Part shown: piece after piece, positions 9,578 through 17,815 of the stretch
How positions within the stretch are numbered: position 1 is the stretch's first letter
How the letters are laid out: every line of letters begins with the position of its first letter
From: a virus
Virus record (IMG/VR): IMGVR_UViG_3300025592_000789
Span: 1 to 63,280 of that record
DNA: 63,280 nucleotides
Strand: one strand, 5' to 3'
Program-made: the position numbers and the translations under genes
The notes under the pieces: model-generated
The model's input: the letters and a program-made list of their open reading frames with translations, nothing else
What the model was told of the DNA's origin: nothing
The model's database searches: none

Positions 9578-10308
9578 TAATATCTCATGCTATCTCTAAG
9601 TTTAGCAGCTATATCCTTTTTTCGCTGTGCCACTTTTTGTGAAGACAATCTTAATTTAAATGATATGTCTTTGTCTTTTAATTTAGGTTTTCCACCATAG
9701 CCAAAAACATACTCTATTATTTTTTTATCTATTGGGTCTGAGTCATAGTATATAAAGCTCAGAGCTTGTCTTAATTTAAACTGTTCTGGAGAAGCTAAGT
9801 CAGGGGTATACTCAAAGAATGTTCCGACATCATCTTCATCACCAGTGCCGTGTTCAATGGAAAGGTCTCGTCTCAGCTCTATCTGTAGTTTCTCGATCTC
9901 TTTAATTGGCCAACTCATTTCGTCAGCCAGTTCAGCCATTGTTGGTTCACGGCCTTTATCTGATTCTATGTTATCATAGATAGAATTATATATACCTATC
10001 TTCATCGCCCGTGGTTCAGGAATGTGCCCAACGTTCTGATAGTTAATAACAAATCTTTGTAACTTCTTTAGATAGTTAGTCACATGGGTATTCAACTGAG
10101 CTTTCTCTGGGTCATATGTATCAAAAGCTTGGTATACTAATTTAGTAGCCTCCATATCGATAGCCACTCTAGGAAGAGTTACACCAACATATTTTCCGAT
10201 CTGTTGATTAATTAAGGGCTTTAAGGATTTAACTAATTGCTGACCGGCCATTTTATTACCAGCTCTATATTGCTTCCATAGTTCTAATTCTTTTTCACGC
10301 AGCGTCAT
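9577..10308 (-). CDS. Sigma-70-like RNA polymerase sigma factor embedded in the baseplate operon
   Basis: 243 residues with sigma-70 architecture. A region 2-like part (about 20-95) has 'LKPLIN', an acidic helix 'DMEATKLVYQAFDTYDPEK' and 'LNTHVTNYLKKLQRFV', comparable to sigma 2.1-2.4. A region 3-like helix-turn-helix contains 'REPTMAELADEM' near 140. The end is a region 4-like segment (about 185-243) with 'KDISFKLRLSSQKVAQRKKDI' in the place of the -35-binding helix-turn-helix. It would direct host RNA polymerase to a subset of phage promoters, plausibly late ones. The start has a strong AGGAG site 5 nt upstream. It lies among tail genes, unlike the second sigma gene at 45611, and it diverges further from primary sigma factors. 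Confidence 0.75.
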   Translation of the reverse strand: MTLREKELELWKQYRAGNKMAGQQLVKSLKPLINQQIGKYVGVTLPRVAIDMEATKLVYQAFDTYDPEKAQLNTHVTNYLKKLQRFVINYQNVGHIPEPRAMKIGIYNSIYDNIESDKGREPTMAELADEMSWPIKEIEKLQIELRRDLSIEHGTGDEDDVGTFFEYTPDLASPEQFKLRQALSFIYYDSDPIDKKIIEYVFGYGGKPKLKDKDISFKLRLSSQKVAQRKKDIAAKLRDSMRY

Positions 10309-10316
10309 CTAATCTC

Positions 10317-11462
10317 CTAAAAAGCCAGTGCATGATTTCCACCATACACTAACATTAATTTGTTAAACAGTAATCTATAAATTTGAATTAATCTTATATA
10401 GTGTTCGTTTGATTTTGATTGATGTGGTAATGCATTTGATACTGTAAATTCTTCAGTTACTGCATTTTTTAAGTTATTAGCATATGAATCAACCTCTTCT
10501 TCTGTAGGGAAAAATTGTGGTATAGTTCTGATTCTAATTTTTAACATATTAGCAACACGCTCAATACCTTGAAATATAGTTTCTCGTTCTTCGGTAATTA
10601 CGGTAGGTGTATATGAATAAACATTGTTTATAAAAATTTCAATTATATCTATAGTATCCTTAAGCACATCGATATCGTTTTTTAAATCCCCTATTTGTGC
10701 TGTAATGTCTTCATTATTGGTATCATAGTAGCTAGATAAATCATAATGATTTTCTAATTGATTATCAGTAACTAAACTTTCCATAGCTAAACTATGATTA
10801 GTTACTACCCAGCTCATTCCAAATTCAATATATTTATCAGCAGTAGCTATATTTCTATAATTAAAGGTTAAAGGATAGCCCCATATAGTGTGGTTCATTA
10901 TTCTCATAATAGCCACTGACCCATCGTCTACTAGCTGTGTTCCCCGCATATGATTATTATAAAGATCTAGTAATGAAGACCCATGAAAATAATCTGAAGG
11001 AGCGCCTTTTGCTTTTGTACTAGTATGCTCTAACGCAGTACCAGAAAAGGTATATATTTTAACAGAGTCTCCAAACAATGCCACAGATGCAGCACCAAAT
11101 GTATTCTGTATCTGTGCTCTTTCTTTTTGAGTTATATCAAGAGCACTTAAATAAAACCTATTAGTCATATAATTTATATTAGAGGAAGCTTTGTCTTTAA
11201 TAAATATTACAGCGCCGGAATTAGCAAGATCATACTGACTACTTGAGCTAATCTTTTCAGACAAATGTATAGGTAATTCTTTCTTAGTACTAACACCGCG
11301 TAGTTGACTAATAATCTGTCCTCTAGTTGAGCTTGAAGATGTCGGTGATGGGCCATCAAAAACATTCTCTGCAGTATTTACTGCCGGTATGTTTAGGCCC
11401 TCACTACCATCATTTATATATCCGAGCCTAATGCCGGCTCCATAAATTTCAGAATCACTCAT
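10317..11462 (-). CDS. Unassigned baseplate/tail structural protein
   Basis: 381 residues, family not recognised. The N-terminal 90 residues are low in hydrophobics and rich in Ser/Thr. The middle contains 'ERAQIQNTFGAASVALFGD' and 'KIYTFSGTALEH', then a helical stretch 'LLDLYNNHMRGTQLVDDGS' and the strand 'HTIWGYPLTFNY'. This helix-then-strand layout resembles small hub or tube-initiator proteins of contractile tails, but I cannot name the family. The C-terminal third is predicted helical. It lies between the hub-like gene and the sigma-like gene, with GAGG about 7 nt before the ATG. A structural role is inferred from position. Confidence 0.5.
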   Translation of the reverse strand: MSDSEIYGAGIRLGYINDGSEGLNIPAVNTAENVFDGPSPTSSSSTRGQIISQLRGVSTKKELPIHLSEKISSSSQYDLANSGAVIFIKDKASSNINYMTNRFYLSALDITQKERAQIQNTFGAASVALFGDSVKIYTFSGTALEHTSTKAKGAPSDYFHGSSLLDLYNNHMRGTQLVDDGSVAIMRIMNHTIWGYPLTFNYRNIATADKYIEFGMSWVVTNHSLAMESLVTDNQLENHYDLSSYYDTNNEDITAQIGDLKNDIDVLKDTIDIIEIFINNVYSYTPTVITEERETIFQGIERVANMLKIRIRTIPQFFPTEEEVDSYANNLKNAVTEEFTVSNALPHQSKSNEHYIRLIQIYRLLFNKLMLVYGGNHALAF

Positions 11463-11465
11463 ACA

Positions 11466-13757
11466 TTACCTCGTCACTATAGTGGTTAAATCTTGTTGGA
11501 ATTGTTTTAAATATTTACCAAAGGCTTTTTCTATTGCTTGTTTTCGTTTTTCTGAATAAACTTTTTTTAGCTCATCGTGAAGATCCGGGTCTATCTCTGC
11601 GCTAGTTAAATTATGATTTATTAAAGCTTTTGCATTTTCTATTTTCACTACTTCGGTTGTGTCTTTATAGTCTAAAGTTCCAGGCACATCTCCACTAACA
11701 TTTAAGAATTTAAAATAATCGGTCATTGTAATAAGATTCCTTGATGTTTGTATTTTTCTAAATCCTGGTTTATTAGAAACATTACTATATATATTTTTCA
11801 ATACGTGTATGCTATAGGAAATTAACTTAGCATTTGCGATTTCCTCTGAGTCATTTTTCTTTACTTTAAACTCCTCTAAGTTTACTATTAGTTTCCCGGT
11901 TTCGTACTGTCTAATAAAGTCTAACAAAGAAGAGTCATAAAAGGAAGACCTTTCTTTATTTACAAAGTAGTTTTTATAAAAATTTTCTTTTTCCTTTAAT
12001 GATGTATCATCTTTATCCCATTCCGAAGCTTCAGCAGAGTCTATTTTTTTATGTAGTGTTCCATGTTGAATCAGTGGATAAATCTCAACACCTATCTTAT
12101 CAATCTTATAAAAATCTTCGTCTAAGTATGAATTCATAAACGGAACTAAATCGTAAGTTAAATCTAACTTATGTGGAGAAGGATCTTCACCAGCATCTTC
12201 TGCTATATCAATATTTTCCTGAGCATCCCATATTAATCTAGGTTTAGATATTGTCAGTTGACAGGAAGCAGCGCCTTCTGAGTTTATAGTAATTCTTTGT
12301 CCAGACAATATCCCACAAACACTAGGAGTATCATCCTCTGTCTCTAGTATTAGAGCAGGAAATCCTATTATTCGATGGGGGTTAAACTCAGTGCTAACAG
12401 AACACGACCTACTTCCGTATCTAGCGTCAAAGAATTCTAATAAAGTTTCTTTATAGAGTTTCTTTTTTAATTCAAGTTGAGCTTTTGCTTTTTGTTCAGC
12501 AGCTTCTTCATCGCTAGTCCAAAGTTGGAACGGGTCTAGTGGTGGCCTCTTAGAATATAGAGTTAAAAAGTCTAAAGTACCTTGAGCTAAATTTTGGTTT
12601 ATTGGTCGATTACGGCCTCTATAGGTTTCTTCCGTCGTGAATTCTAATTTTGGTTTTTTAACGTCATCCCCATCAACCAAATCTAATCCAGGAACCATTA
12701 CCATAGGAACTAGGGTTTTAGGGATTACCCCAGTATTCGTCGTCCATTGTCTTAATGCGTCTAATTCTGCAACATATACTGTTGGCTCTGTGGTAAAGCT
12801 ACGAGAAAAACTATAAGACATTTTTTCATCAGCAAATATAATATTATTTTTTATTGGTGGTGCAAAGTCCAAGTTAGGAACAATGTATGCACGCATTGGT
12901 ACAGACTCTCCAGTAGCAGGATTTATAGTCTGTGTAAAGGTAGCAGGAAATATAATTCTATAATTAAGGCGCTCTAAAAATAATTGTATAAAATTCAATA
13001 AGGATAGTGCATTAGGGTTTTCACTTTGACTTAACATGTCTTTCCTTAATTGATGAACTTTTAATAAAGAGACAGCATGTTTATTAGGGAATGCAAATAA
13101 AGTCTTATCAAACTTTAATGGTTCATTTAATAGGCCGTAATAAAAATCTAAATTACTAAAGTAAGAAATTAACTTTTGAAACAGGGGTTGTAAATTAGCA
13201 TCAGAGCCGCCCTCTTCAAACACTTTATATGCATTTTGAAAAAGCAGCAGAAGTCCAGGAACTGCCTCTGCTGTAAACTCATAATCTTTATCTTTTATTT
13301 CTTTATCCGGGGTTTCTGTTGTATCCGAATCTTCCTTACCCTCCTCATTAAAAGCATCACTATTAATTAAATAAAAAGATACATCTGCTTGGTGTACTTT
13401 AGTGCTTAAGTAATCGACAGCAAATTTATGTATTGATGCCCACTTACTTAATAAAGAAACTGCTTGGATATTAGCTTGTCTAGTGCCAACTTCAGTTCTA
13501 TTATAATTTATACCTGCTACTTCGCCTTCAAACAAAAGGAAGTAATCCTCACCCTTATCTCCGTATTCATCAATTATTTTCCCAAACACTTGTACAAGAG
13601 TTCCGGGTAATATTCTTGTTGCACCAGACTGTGCAGGAAAATTTAGAGTGCATTGTGGAAAAGAGCCAATACCCTCAGATATAGAAATACCACTAAACGG
13701 AATTTCTATTCCCTCTAAAAATAATTTACAATCAATATGTACTACATTAGTATCCAT
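11466..13757 (-). CDS. Baseplate hub-like protein (gp27 / late-control-D type fold likely)
   Basis: 763 residues. The first 130 residues look like the hub fold of late-control-D/gp27 proteins: 'CKLFLEGIEIPFSGISIS', then 'FPQCTLNFP', 'LPGTLVQVFG', 'LLFEGEVAGINYNRT' and 'RQANIQAVSLLSKW', a series of beta strands that bound the tube opening. A large insertion with acidic low-complexity residues follows (about 140-170). No lysozyme or peptidase motif is visible. It follows the tape measure directly, its ATG overlapping that stop (TAATG), which is the usual hub position. The hub caps the tail tube and anchors the spike. Confidence in the structural role is good; the family name is a by-eye match. 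Confidence 0.6.
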   Translation of the reverse strand: MDTNVVHIDCKLFLEGIEIPFSGISISEGIGSFPQCTLNFPAQSGATRILPGTLVQVFGKIIDEYGDKGEDYFLLFEGEVAGINYNRTEVGTRQANIQAVSLLSKWASIHKFAVDYLSTKVHQADVSFYLINSDAFNEEGKEDSDTTETPDKEIKDKDYEFTAEAVPGLLLLFQNAYKVFEEGGSDANLQPLFQKLISYFSNLDFYYGLLNEPLKFDKTLFAFPNKHAVSLLKVHQLRKDMLSQSENPNALSLLNFIQLFLERLNYRIIFPATFTQTINPATGESVPMRAYIVPNLDFAPPIKNNIIFADEKMSYSFSRSFTTEPTVYVAELDALRQWTTNTGVIPKTLVPMVMVPGLDLVDGDDVKKPKLEFTTEETYRGRNRPINQNLAQGTLDFLTLYSKRPPLDPFQLWTSDEEAAEQKAKAQLELKKKLYKETLLEFFDARYGSRSCSVSTEFNPHRIIGFPALILETEDDTPSVCGILSGQRITINSEGAASCQLTISKPRLIWDAQENIDIAEDAGEDPSPHKLDLTYDLVPFMNSYLDEDFYKIDKIGVEIYPLIQHGTLHKKIDSAEASEWDKDDTSLKEKENFYKNYFVNKERSSFYDSSLLDFIRQYETGKLIVNLEEFKVKKNDSEEIANAKLISYSIHVLKNIYSNVSNKPGFRKIQTSRNLITMTDYFKFLNVSGDVPGTLDYKDTTEVVKIENAKALINHNLTSAEIDPDLHDELKKVYSEKRKQAIEKAFGKYLKQFQQDLTTIVTR

Positions 13758-16700
13758 TATTTAAATTTATCTTTCCTATGTTTTATATTATATGTTACTA
13801 TTAGTCCACCGTCAGGATGGATAAGGCGATTCCACATATCGTAGGTATCGCTAAGAAGTTGAACTTCAGTTCTCTCTCCAAAGTCTTTTAGTGCTGCTTC
13901 TTTTGCCTCATCAGACAATTTAGAGCTAGGATTATTAATTTTTGCTAGGAGTTCTGCCCTTGTGGACTCTCCTGATAGCATAGAGTCTCTTAGTTCTGCA
14001 AGACCTTCAAAGTCTTCCATAGATAGAGGATTATCGCTATCGAAATAGAATTTTCCACCAGTAGAAGCAAATGCTTTTAACACATTAGTTACTTCGCCTC
14101 CCCCCATTTCTCCCTTAATTTTATCTAACTTTAATTTAGTATGTCCAAAGCTTCGTCTTTTTGCAAGGTCTTTATGTTTTCCATATTTTTCTGAGAACTT
14201 GCCTAAAGCTCTTCGCTGTCTATAGTATGTCTCTCGTTGGCCTGTGGTTAACTTTCCTATATTCTCATCAGTTGCTAGTTTATCCATAGCTTCTAAATCT
14301 ATGTTCCACCAATTCATATTAAAGCCTTCTTCATCTTTAACCATGAATAGTTCTTCGCCGCCCATATCATTTAATATGTCTCGTAATCCACTAAAGTCAT
14401 CATCGCCGCCAATTTCTCTACTTTCAAAAGCATTACTAAAGTCATCGTATTTACCTAACTTATCATCTATCCTTTGGTCTAATACGGAAATAGCTAATGA
14501 AGTTCTAGAGGCTTCCTCAGTAGTGTCAGATTGGTTTGATTCATTTATGACTTCCATGAACAAAAACTCTTCATTCCCCTTCTCACTATGCATGTGTCCT
14601 TTTACTCTTCTTTTTTCTTCTATGATTAGCTCATCCCAATATTTACCATAACCTCTTATAGACCAATAATCTATCTGCTTTGACGGATCCTGTTTTAATA
14701 GAGCTCCAGTTTCGAAGGCTCTAGTATCTCTTGCTGAAAAACCAACTAATGCTCCACTCGACGCTCCCAAGCCTGTTATTGCTCTACGAGCTTTAGCAGC
14801 ACCTCTCGTGCCTATAAATAAATCATCACCAGATCGATCTTCTTTTAATCTTTTATATTCTTCTATAGCTTCTATTTGTTCCTCTGCGTCTTCTCCTGTA
14901 TATGTTTTAGCATATGCTCCAGCAAACATCGCAGAAAAAGTATTTCTTTTTCCTACTTGAAGAGTTCTTGATGCACTAGCTGAGGACTGACTCTCCATTA
15001 TTTTATTGAAATCTTCTTCTATGTCTGTCAGTTCTTCGCTATCTTCTCCTAAGAATAACTTTGGTGTGTTAAATTCAACGGATTCAAGACCAGCTAGGCT
15101 TGTTGAAACATCGTCTAGTTTACCTTTTATAGCTCTTGTTATTCCACCAAAGAACCTTCTTCCAACAGTGTCTGTAATACCGAATGTCATATCATGCCAG
15201 CCAGATTTAATATCTGCTTTTATCCCGGTACCTATCCCAACTTTATTACTTAAAATCTCATGCTGTTGTTTTTCTACAGCAAATTGACCTACCTCTTGAA
15301 GATATCGTTCAGGCCCCTCTTTGAACATTTCCATTGCGGCATCTATTTCAACCCTACCGCCTTTGAATCTGCCTGACTGTAGCATGAACTGCTTCATAGT
15401 ATTTTCATCAGTTATACCAAAGTCTGTATACTGCTCAATAAATGGTGCCATTCTTGCGGCATTGGCTGCATAATGATTTATATTAGCAGCTCTATTTGGC
15501 GCAGTATATAAATCTCCAAAATAACTAGTAGGGTCGTCACTATACTTATTTGAGAATGCAATAAATTGATCATTAAAATTAAAAGCTCCAGCTTCTATTC
15601 CACCATAAGCCATCATTCCTAATGGAGTGGTGGCGTATTGAGTCTGTTGTTGTGCCATAGCCATAGAAGCATTTTCTACACCACCATACCTTCTTATAGT
15701 TTCTCGTCCTAATGGGCTTTCTTTTAAAGCTTCTGCCTGCATTCTCGTTTGTAGTAACATACTTTGAGCAGGGATAGCGTCGACTCCCATTTGTCCTAAT
15801 CCGGCAGAACCTTGTTGTAGATAATTTAACATTCTTTCTGGAGAACTTCCGGTAGCTATACTAACTCCACGAATAGTATTCGCATAATCTCCAGATTGGC
15901 CTACACTTATACCTAGGCCCTGCATTCCTGCCATAAACTTAACGGCCTCATCTCGAGATACTCTAAGGGCGTCCATTACTTCTTTAGTATTTTTTATTAA
16001 ATCTTTAGTAGTTTTTATAAAAGCATCTGGTGAACTAGTTCCAGAGTATCCTCCTGCATTAGCAAATCCTAAAATATCTCTTTGAATTTCATCTGAGTCG
16101 ATACCTTTAATTAAAGGTTCTTTATCAAATCTAGTATTTAATATACTTCTAGCTGCACTCGTTGCATCAGAACTTGAAAATTCTGGCCCAGTAAATGACC
16201 CAGAAAGTGCTTTTATAGCACCACCCATATCCATGGCCTGTCTCTCATTTTTAGCTAAAGTACTGCCTACTAAATCTAAGCCCAACCCAACAGCAAGACC
16301 AACGCCAATCCCCACAGGCCCGCCTGCCGATCCAGCTGCGGCGCCAGCTATGGCTCCAGCCCCTAACCCAATAGCACCACTTCCGGCTCCAAGAAGTCCC
16401 TCCGCTATTCCTTTTGCACTAAAAATACCTTGAGAGCTTTTAAGTCTATATTCTCCTTTTGACATTGGCATATCATTGTTATAGCCAGCACCAACAGCCG
16501 CACCAGCGACTGAGCTAAAGAAGCTTCTTTCGCCTATATTGTTTAAAAGTTGATTATATTGATTTGTTGGGCCATAAGGAATATCCATTATAGGGCTATT
16601 AGTTAGTCCTAAAGAAGCACGAGTTTGGTTAAACATTTGCATTCCATGTTCAACCCCTTCACGAAATTCTGATAAAGACGCAGAAAAATTACCAGATCCT

Positions 16701-16918
16701 TGTTGAAATTTATCTGATAGGTCGGCTATATAATCAACCACACTCTTCTTTGACATGGAGTCATTGAGCTGATTAAGTGGTGCTATATATCTACCACTGC
16801 CGAATCCACCACCTTCGCCCATCAAGGCGCCATTAACTTGGTCTCTTATATTAAATAATTGACTAGCTAAATCTGCATCATCTATTTCAATTTTATACTT
16901 AAGTACTTCTTCTGCCAT
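13757..16918 (-). CDS. Tail tape measure protein
   Basis: 1053 residues, the longest complete gene here. Features seen: an N-terminal helical region, a Gly/Ala-rich hydrophobic segment at about 170-225 (many GAG, GIG and GAA units) typical of tape measures that insert into the host membrane, and long charged helices elsewhere. It begins inside the end of the frameshifted chaperone product, which is the conserved chaperone-tape measure order. The protein sets tail length and is ejected ahead of the DNA. I see no lysozyme or peptidase domain. The start is the ATG at 16918, in a frame different from the chaperone extension that overlaps it by 20 nt. Confidence 0.85.
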   Translation of the reverse strand: MAEEVLKYKIEIDDADLASQLFNIRDQVNGALMGEGGGFGSGRYIAPLNQLNDSMSKKSVVDYIADLSDKFQQGSGNFSASLSEFREGVEHGMQMFNQTRASLGLTNSPIMDIPYGPTNQYNQLLNNIGERSFFSSVAGAAVGAGYNNDMPMSKGEYRLKSSQGIFSAKGIAEGLLGAGSGAIGLGAGAIAGAAAGSAGGPVGIGVGLAVGLGLDLVGSTLAKNERQAMDMGGAIKALSGSFTGPEFSSSDATSAARSILNTRFDKEPLIKGIDSDEIQRDILGFANAGGYSGTSSPDAFIKTTKDLIKNTKEVMDALRVSRDEAVKFMAGMQGLGISVGQSGDYANTIRGVSIATGSSPERMLNYLQQGSAGLGQMGVDAIPAQSMLLQTRMQAEALKESPLGRETIRRYGGVENASMAMAQQQTQYATTPLGMMAYGGIEAGAFNFNDQFIAFSNKYSDDPTSYFGDLYTAPNRAANINHYAANAARMAPFIEQYTDFGITDENTMKQFMLQSGRFKGGRVEIDAAMEMFKEGPERYLQEVGQFAVEKQQHEILSNKVGIGTGIKADIKSGWHDMTFGITDTVGRRFFGGITRAIKGKLDDVSTSLAGLESVEFNTPKLFLGEDSEELTDIEEDFNKIMESQSSASASRTLQVGKRNTFSAMFAGAYAKTYTGEDAEEQIEAIEEYKRLKEDRSGDDLFIGTRGAAKARRAITGLGASSGALVGFSARDTRAFETGALLKQDPSKQIDYWSIRGYGKYWDELIIEEKRRVKGHMHSEKGNEEFLFMEVINESNQSDTTEEASRTSLAISVLDQRIDDKLGKYDDFSNAFESREIGGDDDFSGLRDILNDMGGEELFMVKDEEGFNMNWWNIDLEAMDKLATDENIGKLTTGQRETYYRQRRALGKFSEKYGKHKDLAKRRSFGHTKLKLDKIKGEMGGGEVTNVLKAFASTGGKFYFDSDNPLSMEDFEGLAELRDSMLSGESTRAELLAKINNPSSKLSDEAKEAALKDFGERTEVQLLSDTYDMWNRLIHPDGGLIVTYNIKHRKDKFK

Positions 16919-17671
16919 GAGTTACGTCCTTAGCGAGGGCTGAAACATCCTTTTGAAAATCACTTTCTATATGTTTTCCAGCTTTTTTAGCTTTTACTTT
17001 TACTCCGAAGAATCCTTTTTTATTTAAACTCTTCATATCATTCATTAGTTCTTGTGTCTTGAAAGTCTTTTTAGGCTTAAGAGATATTACATCATTATAT
17101 TCTTGTAATACTCTATTAAAAGCCTCAACATCTTGAGCATTGCTTGCATCTAATAGGTTGGACTGTAATAATAAGTTAAATCTTAAATTTTCAATATTAT
17201 CTTCTCTAGATAGATATTGTATTATTACAGTTTCTTCTAAACTACCCTTTGGTCCAGGATTTATTCCGTTGGCTTTTGCTCTGAGTCTGAAGAAGTTGAG
17301 GCGGTCTCGAAAAAAGTGTTCTCAATCTCTTCTCCTGTAACTTCTTTAGCGACAAGCTTTTCGAACTCTTGCCACTTCTCAACTAGGCTATCAATTAAAG
17401 ATGTTGGCTGATTTCCTAATAACAGTCTATTTTTATCTACATCATCTGCAGCTACGTTATTGTATTTTTCCAGTAGTCTGGCTAGTAGCTCAATGCTGTA
17501 AGTGTGTAGTACTATTGCAGTTCCACCATCCACGCTTTTCATGTAATGTTCGACTTCCAGCTGTATGTCAGCACTTATACTACGTAAAGTATAAGTAGCT
17601 TTTCCTCCTAAAAACTCAAAGGTTTCTGTGGCGTATCCTATGTCTACGATTTGTTCTAAATATTTTCCCAT
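16899..17671 (-). CDS. Tail assembly chaperone, -1 frameshift fusion (gpGT-like)
   Basis: The shorter chaperone frame can be extended. Shifting back one base at the TTTTTTC site (17315-17309) gives a second open frame of 136 codons, beginning RDRLNFFRLRAKANG and ending at TAA 16901-16899, for a fusion of about 257 residues. The extension is open throughout, is basic (KKGFFGVKVKAKKAGKH) and overlaps the tape measure start. This is the arrangement of lambda gpG/gpGT and its counterparts in many myophages, in which a minority of ribosomes make the extended form needed to load the tape measure. The extension has no ribosome site or good start of its own. The frame and slippery site are seen; frameshifting efficiency is not. 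Confidence 0.8.
17261..17671 (-). CDS. Tail assembly chaperone, unshifted form (gpG-like)
   Basis: 136 residues, ending 'SEQKPTE' at TAA 17263-17261. The protein is small, helical and acidic near its C-terminus, as expected of gpG-type chaperones that coat the tape measure during tail assembly and are absent from the virion. It is the first gene of the left minus-strand operon, about 30 nt downstream of the likely transcription start from the promoter at 17735-17707, with GGAA 8 nt before the ATG. The family call rests mainly on position, size and the frameshift signal near its end, not on a motif. Confidence 0.72.
   Translation of the reverse strand: MGKYLEQIVDIGYATETFEFLGGKATYTLRSISADIQLEVEHYMKSVDGGTAIVLHTYSIELLARLLEKYNNVAADDVDKNRLLLGNQPTSLIDSLVEKWQEFEKLVAKEVTGEEIENTFFETASTSSDSEQKPTE
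17309..17315 (-). promoter_or_regulatory. -1 ribosomal frameshift slippery heptamer TTTTTTC
   Basis: On the minus strand the zero-frame codons are T TTT TTC. This matches the X XXY YYZ rule exactly: both tRNAs re-pair on TTT TTT after slipping back one base. It lies 16 codons before the zero-frame stop, and the -1 frame is open for 136 codons beyond it. Confidence 0.82.
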
Positions 17672-17706
17672 TAGTTATTTCCGGTTAAAGTTAAATGTTA
17701 TATATA

Positions 17707-17735
17707 AATATAGTATACTAAGAAGCTTAGGTCAA
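17707..17735 (-). promoter_or_regulatory. Promoter for the left tail operon
   Basis: On the minus strand TTGACC (17735-17730) and TATATT (17712-17707) are separated by 17 bp. Transcription would start near 17700, leaving a leader of about 29 nt before the tail chaperone ATG at 17671. Confidence 0.7.
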
Positions 17736-17746
17736 GTACACAATGA

Positions 17747-17762
17747 TATTTTGGTATAAGAA
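17747..17762 (+). repeat. 16-nt motif TATTTTGGTATAAGAA, copy 1
   Basis: An exact 16-nt match to 40624-40639, in the intergenic region between the divergent promoters. Its function is unknown. It contains a TATAAG element and could be a second promoter class or a binding site. Confidence 0.45.
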
Positions 17763-17780
17763 ATATAATGACAGTACCTC

Positions 17781-17809
17781 TTGATATCTAAAGCTCAATT
17801 TTTTATACT
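17781..17809 (+). promoter_or_regulatory. Promoter for the replication operon (leaderless)
   Basis: TTGATA (17781-17786), 17 bp spacer, TATACT (17804-17809). Only 6 nt separate the -10 box from the helicase ATG at 17816, so the expected start point coincides with the start codon. Confidence 0.7.
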
Positions 17810-17815
17810 ATACTT

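Noticed and set aside
15006-16433. Plus-strand open frames opposite the tape measure gene
   Set aside because: Serine/proline-rich translations are the shadow of the Gly/Ala/Glu-rich tape measure frame.
17261-17300. GCAAAAG near the end of the chaperone as an alternative slippery site
   Set aside because: In the zero frame the codons are CAA AAG, so a back-slip does not re-pair well. TTTTTTC 40 nt upstream fits exactly.
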